NCBI GenBank assembly: GCA_913045135.1
Contig: CAJWQD010000004.1
Coordinates: 1-64,000, forward strand
Source of the DNA: an uncultured Flammeovirgaceae bacterium
Lineage (GTDB): Bacteria; Bacteroidota; Bacteroidia; Cytophagales; Cyclobacteriaceae
DNA: 64,000 bases
Direction: 5' to 3'
Position 1 is the stretch's first letter, and the number at the start of each line of letters is the position of its first letter. Below, piece after piece: positions 11,097-21,186 of this stretch. The notes under the pieces are model-generated. The model had not been told where the DNA came from, ran no database searches, and saw nothing but the letters and a program-made list of their open reading frames with translations. The position numbers and the translations under genes are program-made.

Positions 11097-12140
11097 TTAT
11101 TGACAGGATGCAAACATTGTAAAATCTTCACCAGTTGAGAAATCTCTAACAATATTATTCCCATTTTTATCTTGAAAATTATAAGTAATCATAGTTATTT
11201 GATCAGAAAAATTTAATTCAAAAATATCTTTTGGCCAGATAGTAACTTCCCAAATATCACCTCCAATAAAATTTAAAGCTGTTTTATCAGTCTTATCACA
11301 AACTGATATTACTGTTCCATCATCTAATGTAGCCTCTGCACATAAATAAACAAAACTAGCTCCACTGAGTTTTGTTACTCCCTCATTTGCTCCTATCGAG
11401 GCATCAAAAGTGATTTTTAACAAATCATTATAACTAAAAACATCAGGACTTATAACACTCGTCCCAGGTGCAGGTTCTGGACCACAATAGTTTATAGGTG
11501 CTCCAGTACCACCCGTAATTTCAATACAATCCCCTAATCTAAAATCTTGATTTTCATTTAGCTCCCAAATTCCATTATCATTTTCTCCAATAAAATATCC
11601 TAATTGAGCGGTAATATTATTTGGTCCTACAACAGTTTCAATATTCACAGTTCCATATATGGGAAGATAGGCAGGATTATGATCATAAGGTTCATCTGCC
11701 ATAAACATTACCCATTCCATTTTAGTTGGATCATAGTTTTCACCTGTCCCGTAATTAAAGGTTAAAGTTTCTGACCATGGCTTTCCACCTTTACCCTCAA
11801 TGGCTCCTTCAACCATTGGACTCATGGTACTATTATAAACCTCACTCGCAATACTCATAACTGTATTTGCCCCGGCATTCCACGACTTTGGTGCCAAAAA
11901 TCCAACCACTGGCATTGTGCCGCCAACATTTCCAGGATTAAAATTATCCTCCAATACTTCAATGTCTAATTTAATGGATATTGTTTCCCCAGCAATTGCT
12001 GTCTCGGGTTGTTCAAAAGAAATGATATCAAAACATCTAGTTAGAAAAAAAGCTATCAAGACAACAGTTCCACTTATGACAACCGGCGACCAAAACTTTT
12101 TTTGTAACATCTTTTTTAATAATGAACTCATGATTCTCAC
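11097..12140 (-). CDS. PUL-associated secreted protein, DUF4961-like
   Basis: N-terminal TM/signal with Cys (FLTRCFDII), beta-rich, encoded directly after SusD and a small lipoprotein. Family name from recall only. Confidence 0.6.
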   Translation of the reverse strand: MRIMSSLLKKMLQKKFWSPVVISGTVVLIAFFLTRCFDIISFEQPETAIAGETISIKLDIEVLEDNFNPGNVGGTMPVVGFLAPKSWNAGANTVMSIASEVYNSTMSPMVEGAIEGKGGKPWSETLTFNYGTGENYDPTKMEWVMFMADEPYDHNPAYLPIYGTVNIETVVGPNNITAQLGYFIGENDNGIWELNENQDFRLGDCIEITGGTGAPINYCGPEPAPGTSVISPDVFSYNDLLKITFDASIGANEGVTKLSGASFVYLCAEATLDDGTVISVCDKTDKTALNFIGGDIWEVTIWPKDIFELNFSDQITMITYNFQDKNGNNIVRDFSTGEDFTMFASCQ

Positions 12141-12595
12141 AATGTGCTATTTTTAGTAAAATGATAGATATATGAAACATCACTACAACCCAAATTAAAC
12201 TCTAAATGAAGTTCATCATTTCCGGTAGTCAATAAAGGTTGGTCTACTGTCGATATAGCAGTATCTCCGTAAACGAAATACATCTCACTTGGATATAATT
12301 CATTATCAAAATGCCACGAACCTGTACTCTGCGTAGCTGGAAATGGTACTGGACCGTCAGAATTTATCGAAAAATCTGACGGAAGACCATTAGCATAGTT
12401 TAAGACAATTTCAAATGAGTTAAAATTATAATTGTTCGAAATATCTATCTCATTCTGCTCTACACTAGAAATTGACCAAGAACCTGAAATATCAGGTGAA
12501 TTACTACTCAGTAATTCCTCGTTAATAGGCCACTTTTCATCACATTTAAATAGGCAAATTATAGCAAATGCCGCAATAATTTTTTTGATCTCCAT
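12137..12595 (-). CDS. Small lipoprotein (lipocalin-like / DUF5004-like)
   Basis: Lipoprotein signal MEIKKIIAAFAIICLFKC; ISGSWSISSVEQN opening typical of lipocalin-like Bacteroidota lipoproteins; overlaps both neighbours. Confidence 0.6.
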   Translation of the reverse strand: MEIKKIIAAFAIICLFKCDEKWPINEELLSSNSPDISGSWSISSVEQNEIDISNNYNFNSFEIVLNYANGLPSDFSINSDGPVPFPATQSTGSWHFDNELYPSEMYFVYGDTAISTVDQPLLTTGNDELHLEFNLGCSDVSYIYHFTKNSTL

Positions 12596-13953
12596 TAATT
12601 TCCTGATCTAGTTAAACCATGTATATCCACTTCGTTTCCAGGAAATGGATACAACAATAATTCTATCCATTCTGAATACGTTTTAAATCCCTCTCCTTCG
12701 TCTTGAGTTCTAATAATTCCAAATTTCAAACGCTTAGTATTGAGAAAATGATCTCCCAACTCAAAAGCTAATTCCTTAGTGCGATCTTCAAAAAGCATAT
12801 TAAGTGCTTGATCTTTTGTAGGAATAGAAGTTAATGCTGAAGATGGCTTAGCCCTATTTCTTAGTACATTAATATCATCAACATCTTGTTGATTTACAGA
12901 GCCATTAATCATAATATTGGCTTCTGCTCTAGTTAAATGCATTTCAGCCAATCGAATGTATTGATAATGCATTTGATCAGTAGTATATTTTTCAACATAG
13001 ACATAGTTATCATCTGAAGAATAAAGACCCGTATAACGGGAATCTTCTTCATCCATAATCATTTCGGCAGCTACCCCATTGGTGTTCATACTATAAAAAC
13101 CTAAAGTTGGTGAGGCTTGATAAGCCTCAAAAATACGGGCAGAAGGGCTCACTCCTGAGCCATCCACAGAATTGAACATGATTTTGAATATAATTTCATT
13201 TGAATTCCCTGGTGCAGTAAAAACTTCTGTTACGTCAGACTCTAATGAATATTGACCGCTCGTAATTACTTCATTGGCTCGAGCATATGCCGAGTCGTAT
13301 TTTTCGTGAAAAAAGTAAATCCTAGCGGCAAGTGCAGTAGCTGCATAATAGTTCGAAATACCAGATGATGCTTCTTGGAAATGAGCTCTGGCATTCTCAA
13401 TTTCAGATTCAATGAATGCACTGAGCTCGGAAGTTTTTGCACATGATACCCGATCGTCTATGCTCAAGGGTAACTCAAGTAAAGGTACAGTGTAATCTGT
13501 AATAGGATCTCCCCAGTAATTATTTAAATCAAAATAGATCAATGCTCTTAAAAAATGAGCATCTGCAAGTACTGCTGACTTCTCCGCATCCGTCGCTGCC
13601 GTATTAGCCAAGTCATCTGCAAAAATTTTATTTACGGTTCCAAGAGCTGTGAACCCAGATGTATATTGCCAGGAAGTCATATTGGTGCCTATTTCATGAC
13701 CATAAAAATTATCGTACTCTCCCCTATTTCTATTGACAACATCTCGCATCATTCCCGCAGAATACAACGCTGACTGACTCACAAATGGCCTAATTTGAGC
13801 ATATGCCCCATATAATAATGCCTGAGCAGAAGCCAAATCAGTTAATTTATCTGGAGTCAATCCGATATTGGGAGGATTATCTAAAAAATCATCTCCGCAT
13901 GACCAAAAAATAGTATAAACAAATATTATAACTAACTTTTTCATCCTAAACAT
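12595..13953 (-). CDS. SusD/RagB-family outer-membrane glycan-binding lipoprotein
   Basis: Lipobox FWSCGDDFLDNPP, TPR-like pattern (AEKSAVLADAHFLRALIYFDLNNYWGD, RLAEMHLTRAEANIMING), C-terminal FEDRTKELAFELGDHFLNTKRL; immediately follows SusC. Confidence 0.95.
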   Translation of the reverse strand: MFRMKKLVIIFVYTIFWSCGDDFLDNPPNIGLTPDKLTDLASAQALLYGAYAQIRPFVSQSALYSAGMMRDVVNRNRGEYDNFYGHEIGTNMTSWQYTSGFTALGTVNKIFADDLANTAATDAEKSAVLADAHFLRALIYFDLNNYWGDPITDYTVPLLELPLSIDDRVSCAKTSELSAFIESEIENARAHFQEASSGISNYYAATALAARIYFFHEKYDSAYARANEVITSGQYSLESDVTEVFTAPGNSNEIIFKIMFNSVDGSGVSPSARIFEAYQASPTLGFYSMNTNGVAAEMIMDEEDSRYTGLYSSDDNYVYVEKYTTDQMHYQYIRLAEMHLTRAEANIMINGSVNQQDVDDINVLRNRAKPSSALTSIPTKDQALNMLFEDRTKELAFELGDHFLNTKRLKFGIIRTQDEGEGFKTYSEWIELLLYPFPGNEVDIHGLTRSGN

Positions 13954-13955
13954 AA

Positions 13956-16900
13956 TTATAGATTAATAACTAGACCCAAAATTATTGATTTTGCTTGCGG
14001 AGATTGCTTAAAAGCTCCTCCTGCTCCAATATTATTACCTTGACGACTTTGTACAACACCAGTAAATTCAGGATCCCAGAAAAAATTAGGCGCCTTGGTA
14101 AAAGTTAGGGCATTGACCAATTTTAAGGATAAGTCAAACCCCTTTACTTTCGTGCCTCGGGTAGTTATTTTATATCCTATTGTCAAATCTCTTAATCTTA
14201 AATAATCTGTGCTATAAAGGTGCTCAGAGGTTCCCTCCCAGAAAACATTGCTAGTATTTACCTGTGAGACATTAGATGTGTTACCATCTGGTGAGCTCCA
14301 TGAGTTCAACATGTGAGTTGGTGGATTTAGTTTATTCCCACCAAAAGGTTGTGTTAAGGCCTTCATGTATCCATCTTCATAGGTTTGGCCTGTAGCAAAA
14401 GTGAAAAGAACACTCCCATAAAATTTTTTAAAGCTAAATCTATTTTCTAAACCTCCTGTATAATTTGGCCAAGGATTCCCCATAGGTCGTCTGTTGGCCT
14501 GTTCGAAAAGTGCAAAGCTACCATAATCTTCAATTGCTTGACTGTAACTCAATAAATTTCCCTCCAAATCCTTATAAGTATCTTCACCTGTAATTTGATC
14601 TACCCCAACCCACTCAACTAACTGATTTACACCGACGGGATAACCAGGAAAAATTGAAATACCTCCTAAGCCAAGACTCGCAGAGATGCCATCTTCAATA
14701 AGTTCATCGCCAAGACTGGTAACTAAGTTTTCATTGTAATTCAGAGTAACAGTACTCGACCATTTGAATGAACTTCTATTGACGTTAACAGAGTTAATCA
14801 CTAAATCATAACCTTTATTCGTCAATGTACCAGCATTTCTTGTCACCAACGAAACACCGGTCATTTGTGATACCGGAAAGGGCAAAAGTAAATCATTAGT
14901 TGTCTTATCGTAAACATCAAACTCTCCACTAATTCTCCCTTCTAAAATCTCGAAAGTGATACCTAAATTAAGTTGAGATGTAGTTTCCCAACCGAGCTCA
15001 TCATCCCCAACATTAGAAATACCCAAACCCGTATTGGCATTATAGGTTGATGTTCCGTAAGTAGAAAGATACGAGTAGTCCCCAATTTCAGAATTACCTA
15101 CCAATCCATAACTCATACGAATTTTCAAAAAATTTACAACCGTAGAAAGCGTGGAAAAAAAGTCTTCATCGCTTAATACCCATCCAAGTGAAACAGCAGG
15201 AAAATATCCCCATCTGTTATCTGGACCAAACCGAGAAGAGCCATCGGCCCTGAAACTTACAGATAAAATATAACGATCTTGAAAGTCATAATTTACACGA
15301 CTTATATAAGACAAAAACGAGTAAGTTGATTCACTATTCGCAGCATTGATGATGGCTGCATCTTGAGGTCTGGTAAGAGTAGAATTGATAAACGTATCCC
15401 CAAATACAGAATTTAATTTAGACGTATAAGATTGCATTTCTGATGCCCCCAAGAGATCTAAGTTATGCTGACCAAAAGTTTTTGTGAAATTCACAATATT
15501 CTTCCAATTATAACCCATACGCTTTCCATTAACTGTAGATGCTACAGATCTACCATGGCTCGTAATTTGACCATCGCGAAAATGAAAATCATCATTGAAC
15601 AATAAATTACTACCGAGCTCTGATCTGAAACTCAATGCATCTAGAATTTGATACTTAAAATACCAGTTACCTAATATTTGATTACTTTTTAAATTAATTG
15701 TTCTTAAATCAACACCCGCAACTGGTTGTTCGTCAGAAACATTAAAATATGATCCATCTTCTTTTCTCACTGGCCAAATAGGAAGCATTTCAGAGACATT
15801 ACTTACACCACCAGCCCAATTGGTTGGAACTTGCTTATCGTTAATATAAGTAAGCATCAAACGCCCACCTATCGAAAGCTTTTCATTTATTTCATGGTCA
15901 ACATTAAGTCGCGTACCAAATCGTTGATATTTATTCCCTCTTAAAATGGTGGTTTGATCTTTAACATTTGCGCTTAAAAAAAAAGTAGTTTTTTCACTGC
16001 CTCCTGAAATAGAAACATTATAATCGGCGACTTGCCCTACTTGTAAAACTTGATCAACCCAATCAGTATCTGTACGCTCTGCTTGCTCCTGAGTTAGACC
16101 GTCAACCAATACGCCGCTATTAGCCCAAAAATCAGCTATATCGAAACCAGAATTATACCATGCCTTTTTAGCTAAAATTAAATATTGCTCGGCATTTAGT
16201 AAATCAATTTTGTTGGTGGCCTCTGACAGCCCAAATGAACCAGATACCGAAACTTGCGTATCCCCAGATTTCCCATTTTTAGTAGTTATCAATACAACCC
16301 CATTTGCTCCCCTAGAGCCATATATTGCAGCTGCAGCTGCATCTTTTAAGACTTCCATGGATTCTATATCTGCTGGATTTAAACTCGCTAAAACATTCGT
16401 ATTAGCCGCTTGTTGTAAATTCCATTCTTGTATGCCTCCTCCCGGTTGAGATGTGCTAATTTCTCCACTTTCAATTGGAATTCCATCTATCACATAGAGT
16501 GGTTCACTATTTGCGCTGACAGATGAGGTGCCCCTGATACGTACCCGGATAGCGGAACCTCCCAAGGCACTACTTGTAGTTACTTGGACTCCCGGAACAA
16601 TCCCCTGCAATCCTCCTTCAAATGAGTTAGTAGCAGCAGAATTTAACTTCTCAACATTAACCCTAGAAACAGAACTTGTCATTTTACGTTTAATCTGAGT
16701 GCCATATCCCATTACTACAACCTCCTCTAACTCTTTTACATTAACGCCCAATATAACATCTATTACGGACCGTGCACCAACCAAAATCTCTTGATCATCA
16801 TAACCTATAGCGCTAAATACTAAAGTAATATTTTCATCAGGAACGTTCAGTTGGTAATAACCTTCATAGTCGGTTATAGTTCCGGAGGACGTACCCTTAA

Positions 16901-17417
16901 TTACAACATTTACCCCTGGTAATCCCTCATTATTTTCATCGTATACAATCCCTGATACACTCCGTTCTTGTTTAGAAATGACGAGATCTAATTCCTTTTG
17001 TGGGATATTCTTCTGAACATTAATATTTTGATTAATTTGCCGAAAATTAAAGTTAGATTTTTTGGCTATATCGACCAACACTGCATAAACTGTTTGATTT
17101 ATATATGAGCCATTGAAATATCTATTTTTTTCAACATCTTTCTCGTCATAAGCAAATACGAATGGTGTTATATTTTCTATTTTTTTAAAGGTTGATCTAA
17201 TATTATCATTATTTAAAATGAGATTAATTTTTACTTTTTTAATGCTTTCAAAGTTATTATTCTGTATTCCATTATTCTCTTTTGCCAAAACTACCCCCTG
17301 AAAAAGCCAGATTGAAAGGCCCATCATTTGAATCAGATGGGTTATAAACTTTAAGACTCTAAAGTGCAGAATCTTTTTTTGAGAAATTTGAAATGAGAGC
17401 ATCTTTATTTCATCCAT
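13956..17417 (-). CDS. SusC/RagA-family TonB-dependent receptor with N-terminal STN domain
   Basis: STN-like N-terminus (INLILNNDNIRSTFKKIENITPFVFAYDEKDV), carboxypeptidase-like plug extension (VSGIVYDENNEGLPGVNVVIKGTSSGTITDYEGYYQLNVP), VVMGYGTQIKRKMTSSVSRV, EVLKDAAAAAIYGSRGANGVVLITTK. Confidence 0.97.
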   Translation of the reverse strand: MDEIKMLSFQISQKKILHFRVLKFITHLIQMMGLSIWLFQGVVLAKENNGIQNNNFESIKKVKINLILNNDNIRSTFKKIENITPFVFAYDEKDVEKNRYFNGSYINQTVYAVLVDIAKKSNFNFRQINQNINVQKNIPQKELDLVISKQERSVSGIVYDENNEGLPGVNVVIKGTSSGTITDYEGYYQLNVPDENITLVFSAIGYDDQEILVGARSVIDVILGVNVKELEEVVVMGYGTQIKRKMTSSVSRVNVEKLNSAATNSFEGGLQGIVPGVQVTTSSALGGSAIRVRIRGTSSVSANSEPLYVIDGIPIESGEISTSQPGGGIQEWNLQQAANTNVLASLNPADIESMEVLKDAAAAAIYGSRGANGVVLITTKNGKSGDTQVSVSGSFGLSEATNKIDLLNAEQYLILAKKAWYNSGFDIADFWANSGVLVDGLTQEQAERTDTDWVDQVLQVGQVADYNVSISGGSEKTTFFLSANVKDQTTILRGNKYQRFGTRLNVDHEINEKLSIGGRLMLTYINDKQVPTNWAGGVSNVSEMLPIWPVRKEDGSYFNVSDEQPVAGVDLRTINLKSNQILGNWYFKYQILDALSFRSELGSNLLFNDDFHFRDGQITSHGRSVASTVNGKRMGYNWKNIVNFTKTFGQHNLDLLGASEMQSYTSKLNSVFGDTFINSTLTRPQDAAIINAANSESTYSFLSYISRVNYDFQDRYILSVSFRADGSSRFGPDNRWGYFPAVSLGWVLSDEDFFSTLSTVVNFLKIRMSYGLVGNSEIGDYSYLSTYGTSTYNANTGLGISNVGDDELGWETTSQLNLGITFEILEGRISGEFDVYDKTTNDLLLPFPVSQMTGVSLVTRNAGTLTNKGYDLVINSVNVNRSSFKWSSTVTLNYNENLVTSLGDELIEDGISASLGLGGISIFPGYPVGVNQLVEWVGVDQITGEDTYKDLEGNLLSYSQAIEDYGSFALFEQANRRPMGNPWPNYTGGLENRFSFKKFYGSVLFTFATGQTYEDGYMKALTQPFGGNKLNPPTHMLNSWSSPDGNTSNVSQVNTSNVFWEGTSEHLYSTDYLRLRDLTIGYKITTRGTKVKGFDLSLKLVNALTFTKAPNFFWDPEFTGVVQSRQGNNIGAGGAFKQSPQAKSIILGLVINL

Positions 17418-18423
17418 TTTTAACCACTACTTTTTTATCTAATATTTCGAAGTCAAACCCTTGAATATATCCCAAGGATCCCAAAATCCAATCTAAATTT
17501 TGATTATCATAGCTTGCATTTATACGCCATTCATCTTCAAAAGGCTCACTTATCAAAAAACTAAATCCATACCACAATTCTAATGCTTCGAATACCTCTT
17601 TTTGACTCGCATTTTCAAAAAATAAAACACCATCTTTCCAAGCATTAGTTTTTGGGTTAAACAGTCCTCTTTTGAGCGTTTTAAGATCATTATTATATGC
17701 CAACTGCTCTCCAGCCACTAGATATTGATCCTGAAAACCTTCATGCTCATTATGAACCTCAATTTGCACCTTGCCCTCCGATAAAGACACTATTACTTCA
17801 TTTTTTGAATATGCATTAACGTTAAACATAGTGCCTAGAGCAGTGGTCGTAACTCCGTGCGCGACGACAATAAAGGGACGGTTAACATCTTGAGCGACTT
17901 CAAAATAAGCTTCTCCAGACAATTCTATTTGTCGTTTATCTTTATTGAATCCTTTAAGATAACTTACACTGCTTCCTGAATTAAGGTTTACTATTGAACC
18001 GTCACTAAGATATATGGTTGATTTTTGTCCGAAAGGATTTTTTTTAGTGATTATTTGTTTTCGATCACTGGTATTGACTCGGGCACTTATTTCGGTTTGA
18101 AATAAATATGCCGAAAATATACTGATTATCACTATTGATGAGGCTACCTTTAACCACATTTTGTAATAGTCGATTGCTTTAGATTTCTTTAACCTTTTAG
18201 ATATTTTTTGACGCTTGTCTTCTGAAATTCTACGCTTCACATTGTTGAAAATTTTATCTTTACAAAGATCATAATTTTGTTCAGTCCAATAACTACGAAT
18301 GGCTTCATACTTCCTTTGGTTATCTGGATCTTTGTCCATCCACTCTTTCAAAATGATTTTTTCTTTCTTTGAAGCCTCACTCGTCAAAATACGTAATATT
18401 ATGTTTGTTATATTAGTGTCCAA
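17410..18423 (-). CDS. FecR-family anti-sigma factor
   Basis: Single TM helix (WLKVASSIVIISIFSAYLF) plus FecR domain (IYLSDGSIVNLNSGSSVSYLKGFNKDKRQIELSGEAYFEVAQDVNRPFIV); overlaps SusC start by 8 bp. Confidence 0.95.
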   Translation of the reverse strand: MDTNITNIILRILTSEASKKEKIILKEWMDKDPDNQRKYEAIRSYWTEQNYDLCKDKIFNNVKRRISEDKRQKISKRLKKSKAIDYYKMWLKVASSIVIISIFSAYLFQTEISARVNTSDRKQIITKKNPFGQKSTIYLSDGSIVNLNSGSSVSYLKGFNKDKRQIELSGEAYFEVAQDVNRPFIVVAHGVTTTALGTMFNVNAYSKNEVIVSLSEGKVQIEVHNEHEGFQDQYLVAGEQLAYNNDLKTLKRGLFNPKTNAWKDGVLFFENASQKEVFEALELWYGFSFLISEPFEDEWRINASYDNQNLDWILGSLGYIQGFDFEILDKKVVVKNG

Positions 18424-18456
18424 TGGAGAGTTTTTTATTTAAAATAGAACTAATGT

Positions 18457-18486
18457 TATAACGAAAAAATAGGTTCTTACCCCCAA
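18457..18486 (-). promoter_or_regulatory. Candidate ECF-sigma promoter for the fecR-susCD operon (TTGGGGG-N16-CGTTATA)
   Basis: Minus-strand reading TTGGGGGTAAGAACCTATTTTTTCGTTATA, 34 nt upstream of fecR. Matches an element at 45034..45063 with identical boxes and spacing. Confidence 0.6.
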
Positions 18487-18577
18487 GAGAAGAAAATAAA
18501 CCTTTTCCTCCTGAAAATATAAATTTTAAATTTAGTATCATGAATATAGAAAAAGTTGCTCAAAAAAATTACAATAA

Positions 18578-19690
18578 ATGTACCTTAATTATATAGTTTG
18601 GAATCCAAACCCTATTTTTTTAAAAATTGGTGCGATATCTGTACTTTGGTATAGTTTTTTATTTGCAAGTGGATTTATCATCAGCCGTTTTGTGATTTTT
18701 AGTATTTACAGAGCAGAGGGCAGAGTGAGAAATAATTTAGATTATCTGCTTTTATATATCATTTTAGGCACTGTCATTGGGGCAAGGATGGGTCATGTTG
18801 TTTTTTACGAGCCTTTCAAATATTTTAACAACCCTGTTAGCATATTAAAAATTTGGGAAGGTGGTCTTTCATCTCATGGCTGTGCTCTGGGAATTTTAGT
18901 CGCTATTTACTTTTATGTATACAAACTTGAATTCTCAACTAAAAAAGTCCGAATAACAAAACATAATAGACAAGGCCACAGTTGGTTACAAATAGTTGAT
19001 AGAATTGCAATTGTCGTTGCTTTAGGCTCAATATTTATTAGGATAGGTAATTTCATGAATAGTGAAATGATTGGAAAACCTACGAAATCAAACTATGGAG
19101 TCATTTTTGTTGGTGCTAAGACGCAGCAAGTAAAGGATCGAATTCCCACCATTCATTCCATTTCAGTAATAAATGAAAATCAATATATAGAGAATAATGA
19201 TCCTCTACTTACCCTAGAGATCAAGCTAAAAGAGCACATAGTAAATAAAGATATTGCAGAAAGCATTTTCAAAAAGAATATAAAACCATTATTGTTGAAA
19301 AAACAAAAACTCCCAAATTTAATAGCATCAGAAAATATCCCTATTGAGATAAAAAAATCTAAGCAAGGATACTTAGGTCATTTTAAAATGAAAGGAATTA
19401 TCAGGCATCCAAGTCAACTTTATGAAGCGGGTATTTGTGTAATTACCTTCATACTTCTCATAACGATATGGGGTATGAGAAAAGAACATACTCCAGGCGG
19501 TCTGATATGGGGTATTTTCCTTTTGGTAATATTTGGTTCAAGAATACCACAAGAGCTGATCAAGGAGAATAATGTAGCATTTGGAAATGGATTTTTGTTA
19601 AATCAAGGTCAGTATTTGAGTCTTCCGTTTGTTATGTTAGGGATATACTTAATCGCCCGAATCATAATAAAAAAACGCTCAATTAACTAA
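18578..19690 (+). CDS. Prolipoprotein diacylglyceryl transferase homologue (Lgt paralog 2)
   Basis: Lgt topology and motifs WYSFLFASGFI, GARMGHVVFYEP, IWEGGLSSHGCALGI, RIGNFMNSEMIGKPT, RHPSQLYEAG, SRIPQELIKENN; ~90-aa insertion before RHPSQLYE, as in the 61-62 kb Lgt. Confidence 0.85.
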   Translation: MYLNYIVWNPNPIFLKIGAISVLWYSFLFASGFIISRFVIFSIYRAEGRVRNNLDYLLLYIILGTVIGARMGHVVFYEPFKYFNNPVSILKIWEGGLSSHGCALGILVAIYFYVYKLEFSTKKVRITKHNRQGHSWLQIVDRIAIVVALGSIFIRIGNFMNSEMIGKPTKSNYGVIFVGAKTQQVKDRIPTIHSISVINENQYIENNDPLLTLEIKLKEHIVNKDIAESIFKKNIKPLLLKKQKLPNLIASENIPIEIKKSKQGYLGHFKMKGIIRHPSQLYEAGICVITFILLITIWGMRKEHTPGGLIWGIFLLVIFGSRIPQELIKENNVAFGNGFLLNQGQYLSLPFVMLGIYLIARIIIKKRSIN

Positions 19691-19779
19691 TCTAAACAAG
19701 AAATATTATGATTTAGTCCGCTTTATCACTGATCAAAACTTTAAGTCGATTCAAATAAAATACCGAATAATTAATTTTT

Positions 19780-21186
19780 TTAATTATACTGATCGAACAC
19801 CGCTTGGTAAGCTGGAGCAATGGAATCAATTAAAGAAGGTTTTAATAAATTATTTTTGATATGAAGATTTATTTCTTCAACCATCCTTTCTATTATGGCA
19901 GAGTTTTTCTTAGACAAATTATATTGCTCCGAAGGATCTTGATCTAAATTAAAGAGAATTGGAAAATCATCATCGGAAAATTCTTTGCCTCTAGGATTTG
20001 GATTTTTTATAAAAATTTTCCAGGCGCCATTACGCATAGCGATCAATTCTTGTTGCTTGTAATAAAAAATAGGATGTGACAACTCCTTTTCTAAAAAGAA
20101 ACTAGAGGATATATCTCTTCCATCAAATGTTTCATGATCGTAATTAATCCCAGCCATTGACATGAAAGTAGGCAATAAATCCAATGTGCTTCCAACTCCG
20201 TTAAAAATTTTATTTTTGGGAATACTGCCCGGCATCCAAGCTATGGTCGGAACTCTGAATCCTCCCTCCCAAGTAGATCCTTTTTTTCCTCTCAATAGTC
20301 CTGCAGAACCTCCATTAATTCCCGCCCAGCCCCAAGGACCGTTATCACTTGTGAAAATAACAAAAGTGTTCTCATGAATATTTAGTTTATGGAGTTTATC
20401 TAAAATAGCGCCTACACTCTTATCTAGCACTTGGACCACATCTCCATAAAGGCCCCTTTTACTTTTTCTTGCATTTAGACTGTCCACATGTAAAGGCACA
20501 TGAGGAAAAGTCTGAGGCATATACAGAAAAAATGGCTTGCTTTTATTTTTCTCAATGAATTCAAGTGCTTTGTCAGTGTATCTTCTCGTTAATTGGCTTT
20601 GATCTGGTTCCAACTCAATGATTTCTGTGCCTTCCATCAATGGCAAAGGAGGAAAGGCCGCCTTTGCATAATCCCAATTATTGTTAGGTGGTGACATGTC
20701 ATTGGAATAGGGTATACCAAAATAATAATCAAACCCATGTTGAGTAGGTAAAAATTCTTTTTTATGTCCTAGATGCCATTTCCCTATACAGGCCGTCATA
20801 TATCCAGCGCTACTGAGTACACTTGAGATGGTTGATTCTGATGTTGGGAGACCCCCATATGAATCAGGAAATAAAACGCTTCTTGCCCCTGCCATTCCTA
20901 TTTTAGCCGGCAATTTACCCGTCAATAGTCCGGCCCGACTAGGAGTGCAAATAGATGCGGCTACATAGAATTGCGTAAGTTTCATACCCTCATAGGCCAT
21001 TTGATCGAGATTTGGTGTTTTGATAGTTGGATGACCAAAACTGCTCAAATCACCATACCCCAAATCGTCGGCAAAGATGATGATAAAATTAGGTGGGATA
21101 ATCTCTTTTTCTGATAGTTTGCAAGCAGAAAAATAAATGCTAAAAAGGATAAGAATTTTAATCCAGTAATATTGTTTAATTCTCAT
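19780..21186 (-). CDS. Sulfatase (S1 type, arylsulfatase-like)
   Basis: PNFIIIFADDLGYGDLSSFG, sulfatase signature CTPSRAGLLTG, GKWHLGHK, FTSDNGPWG; lipoprotein-type signal (FSACKLSE). Confidence 0.95.
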   Translation of the reverse strand: MRIKQYYWIKILILFSIYFSACKLSEKEIIPPNFIIIFADDLGYGDLSSFGHPTIKTPNLDQMAYEGMKLTQFYVAASICTPSRAGLLTGKLPAKIGMAGARSVLFPDSYGGLPTSESTISSVLSSAGYMTACIGKWHLGHKKEFLPTQHGFDYYFGIPYSNDMSPPNNNWDYAKAAFPPLPLMEGTEIIELEPDQSQLTRRYTDKALEFIEKNKSKPFFLYMPQTFPHVPLHVDSLNARKSKRGLYGDVVQVLDKSVGAILDKLHKLNIHENTFVIFTSDNGPWGWAGINGGSAGLLRGKKGSTWEGGFRVPTIAWMPGSIPKNKIFNGVGSTLDLLPTFMSMAGINYDHETFDGRDISSSFFLEKELSHPIFYYKQQELIAMRNGAWKIFIKNPNPRGKEFSDDDFPILFNLDQDPSEQYNLSKKNSAIIERMVEEINLHIKNNLLKPSLIDSIAPAYQAVFDQYN

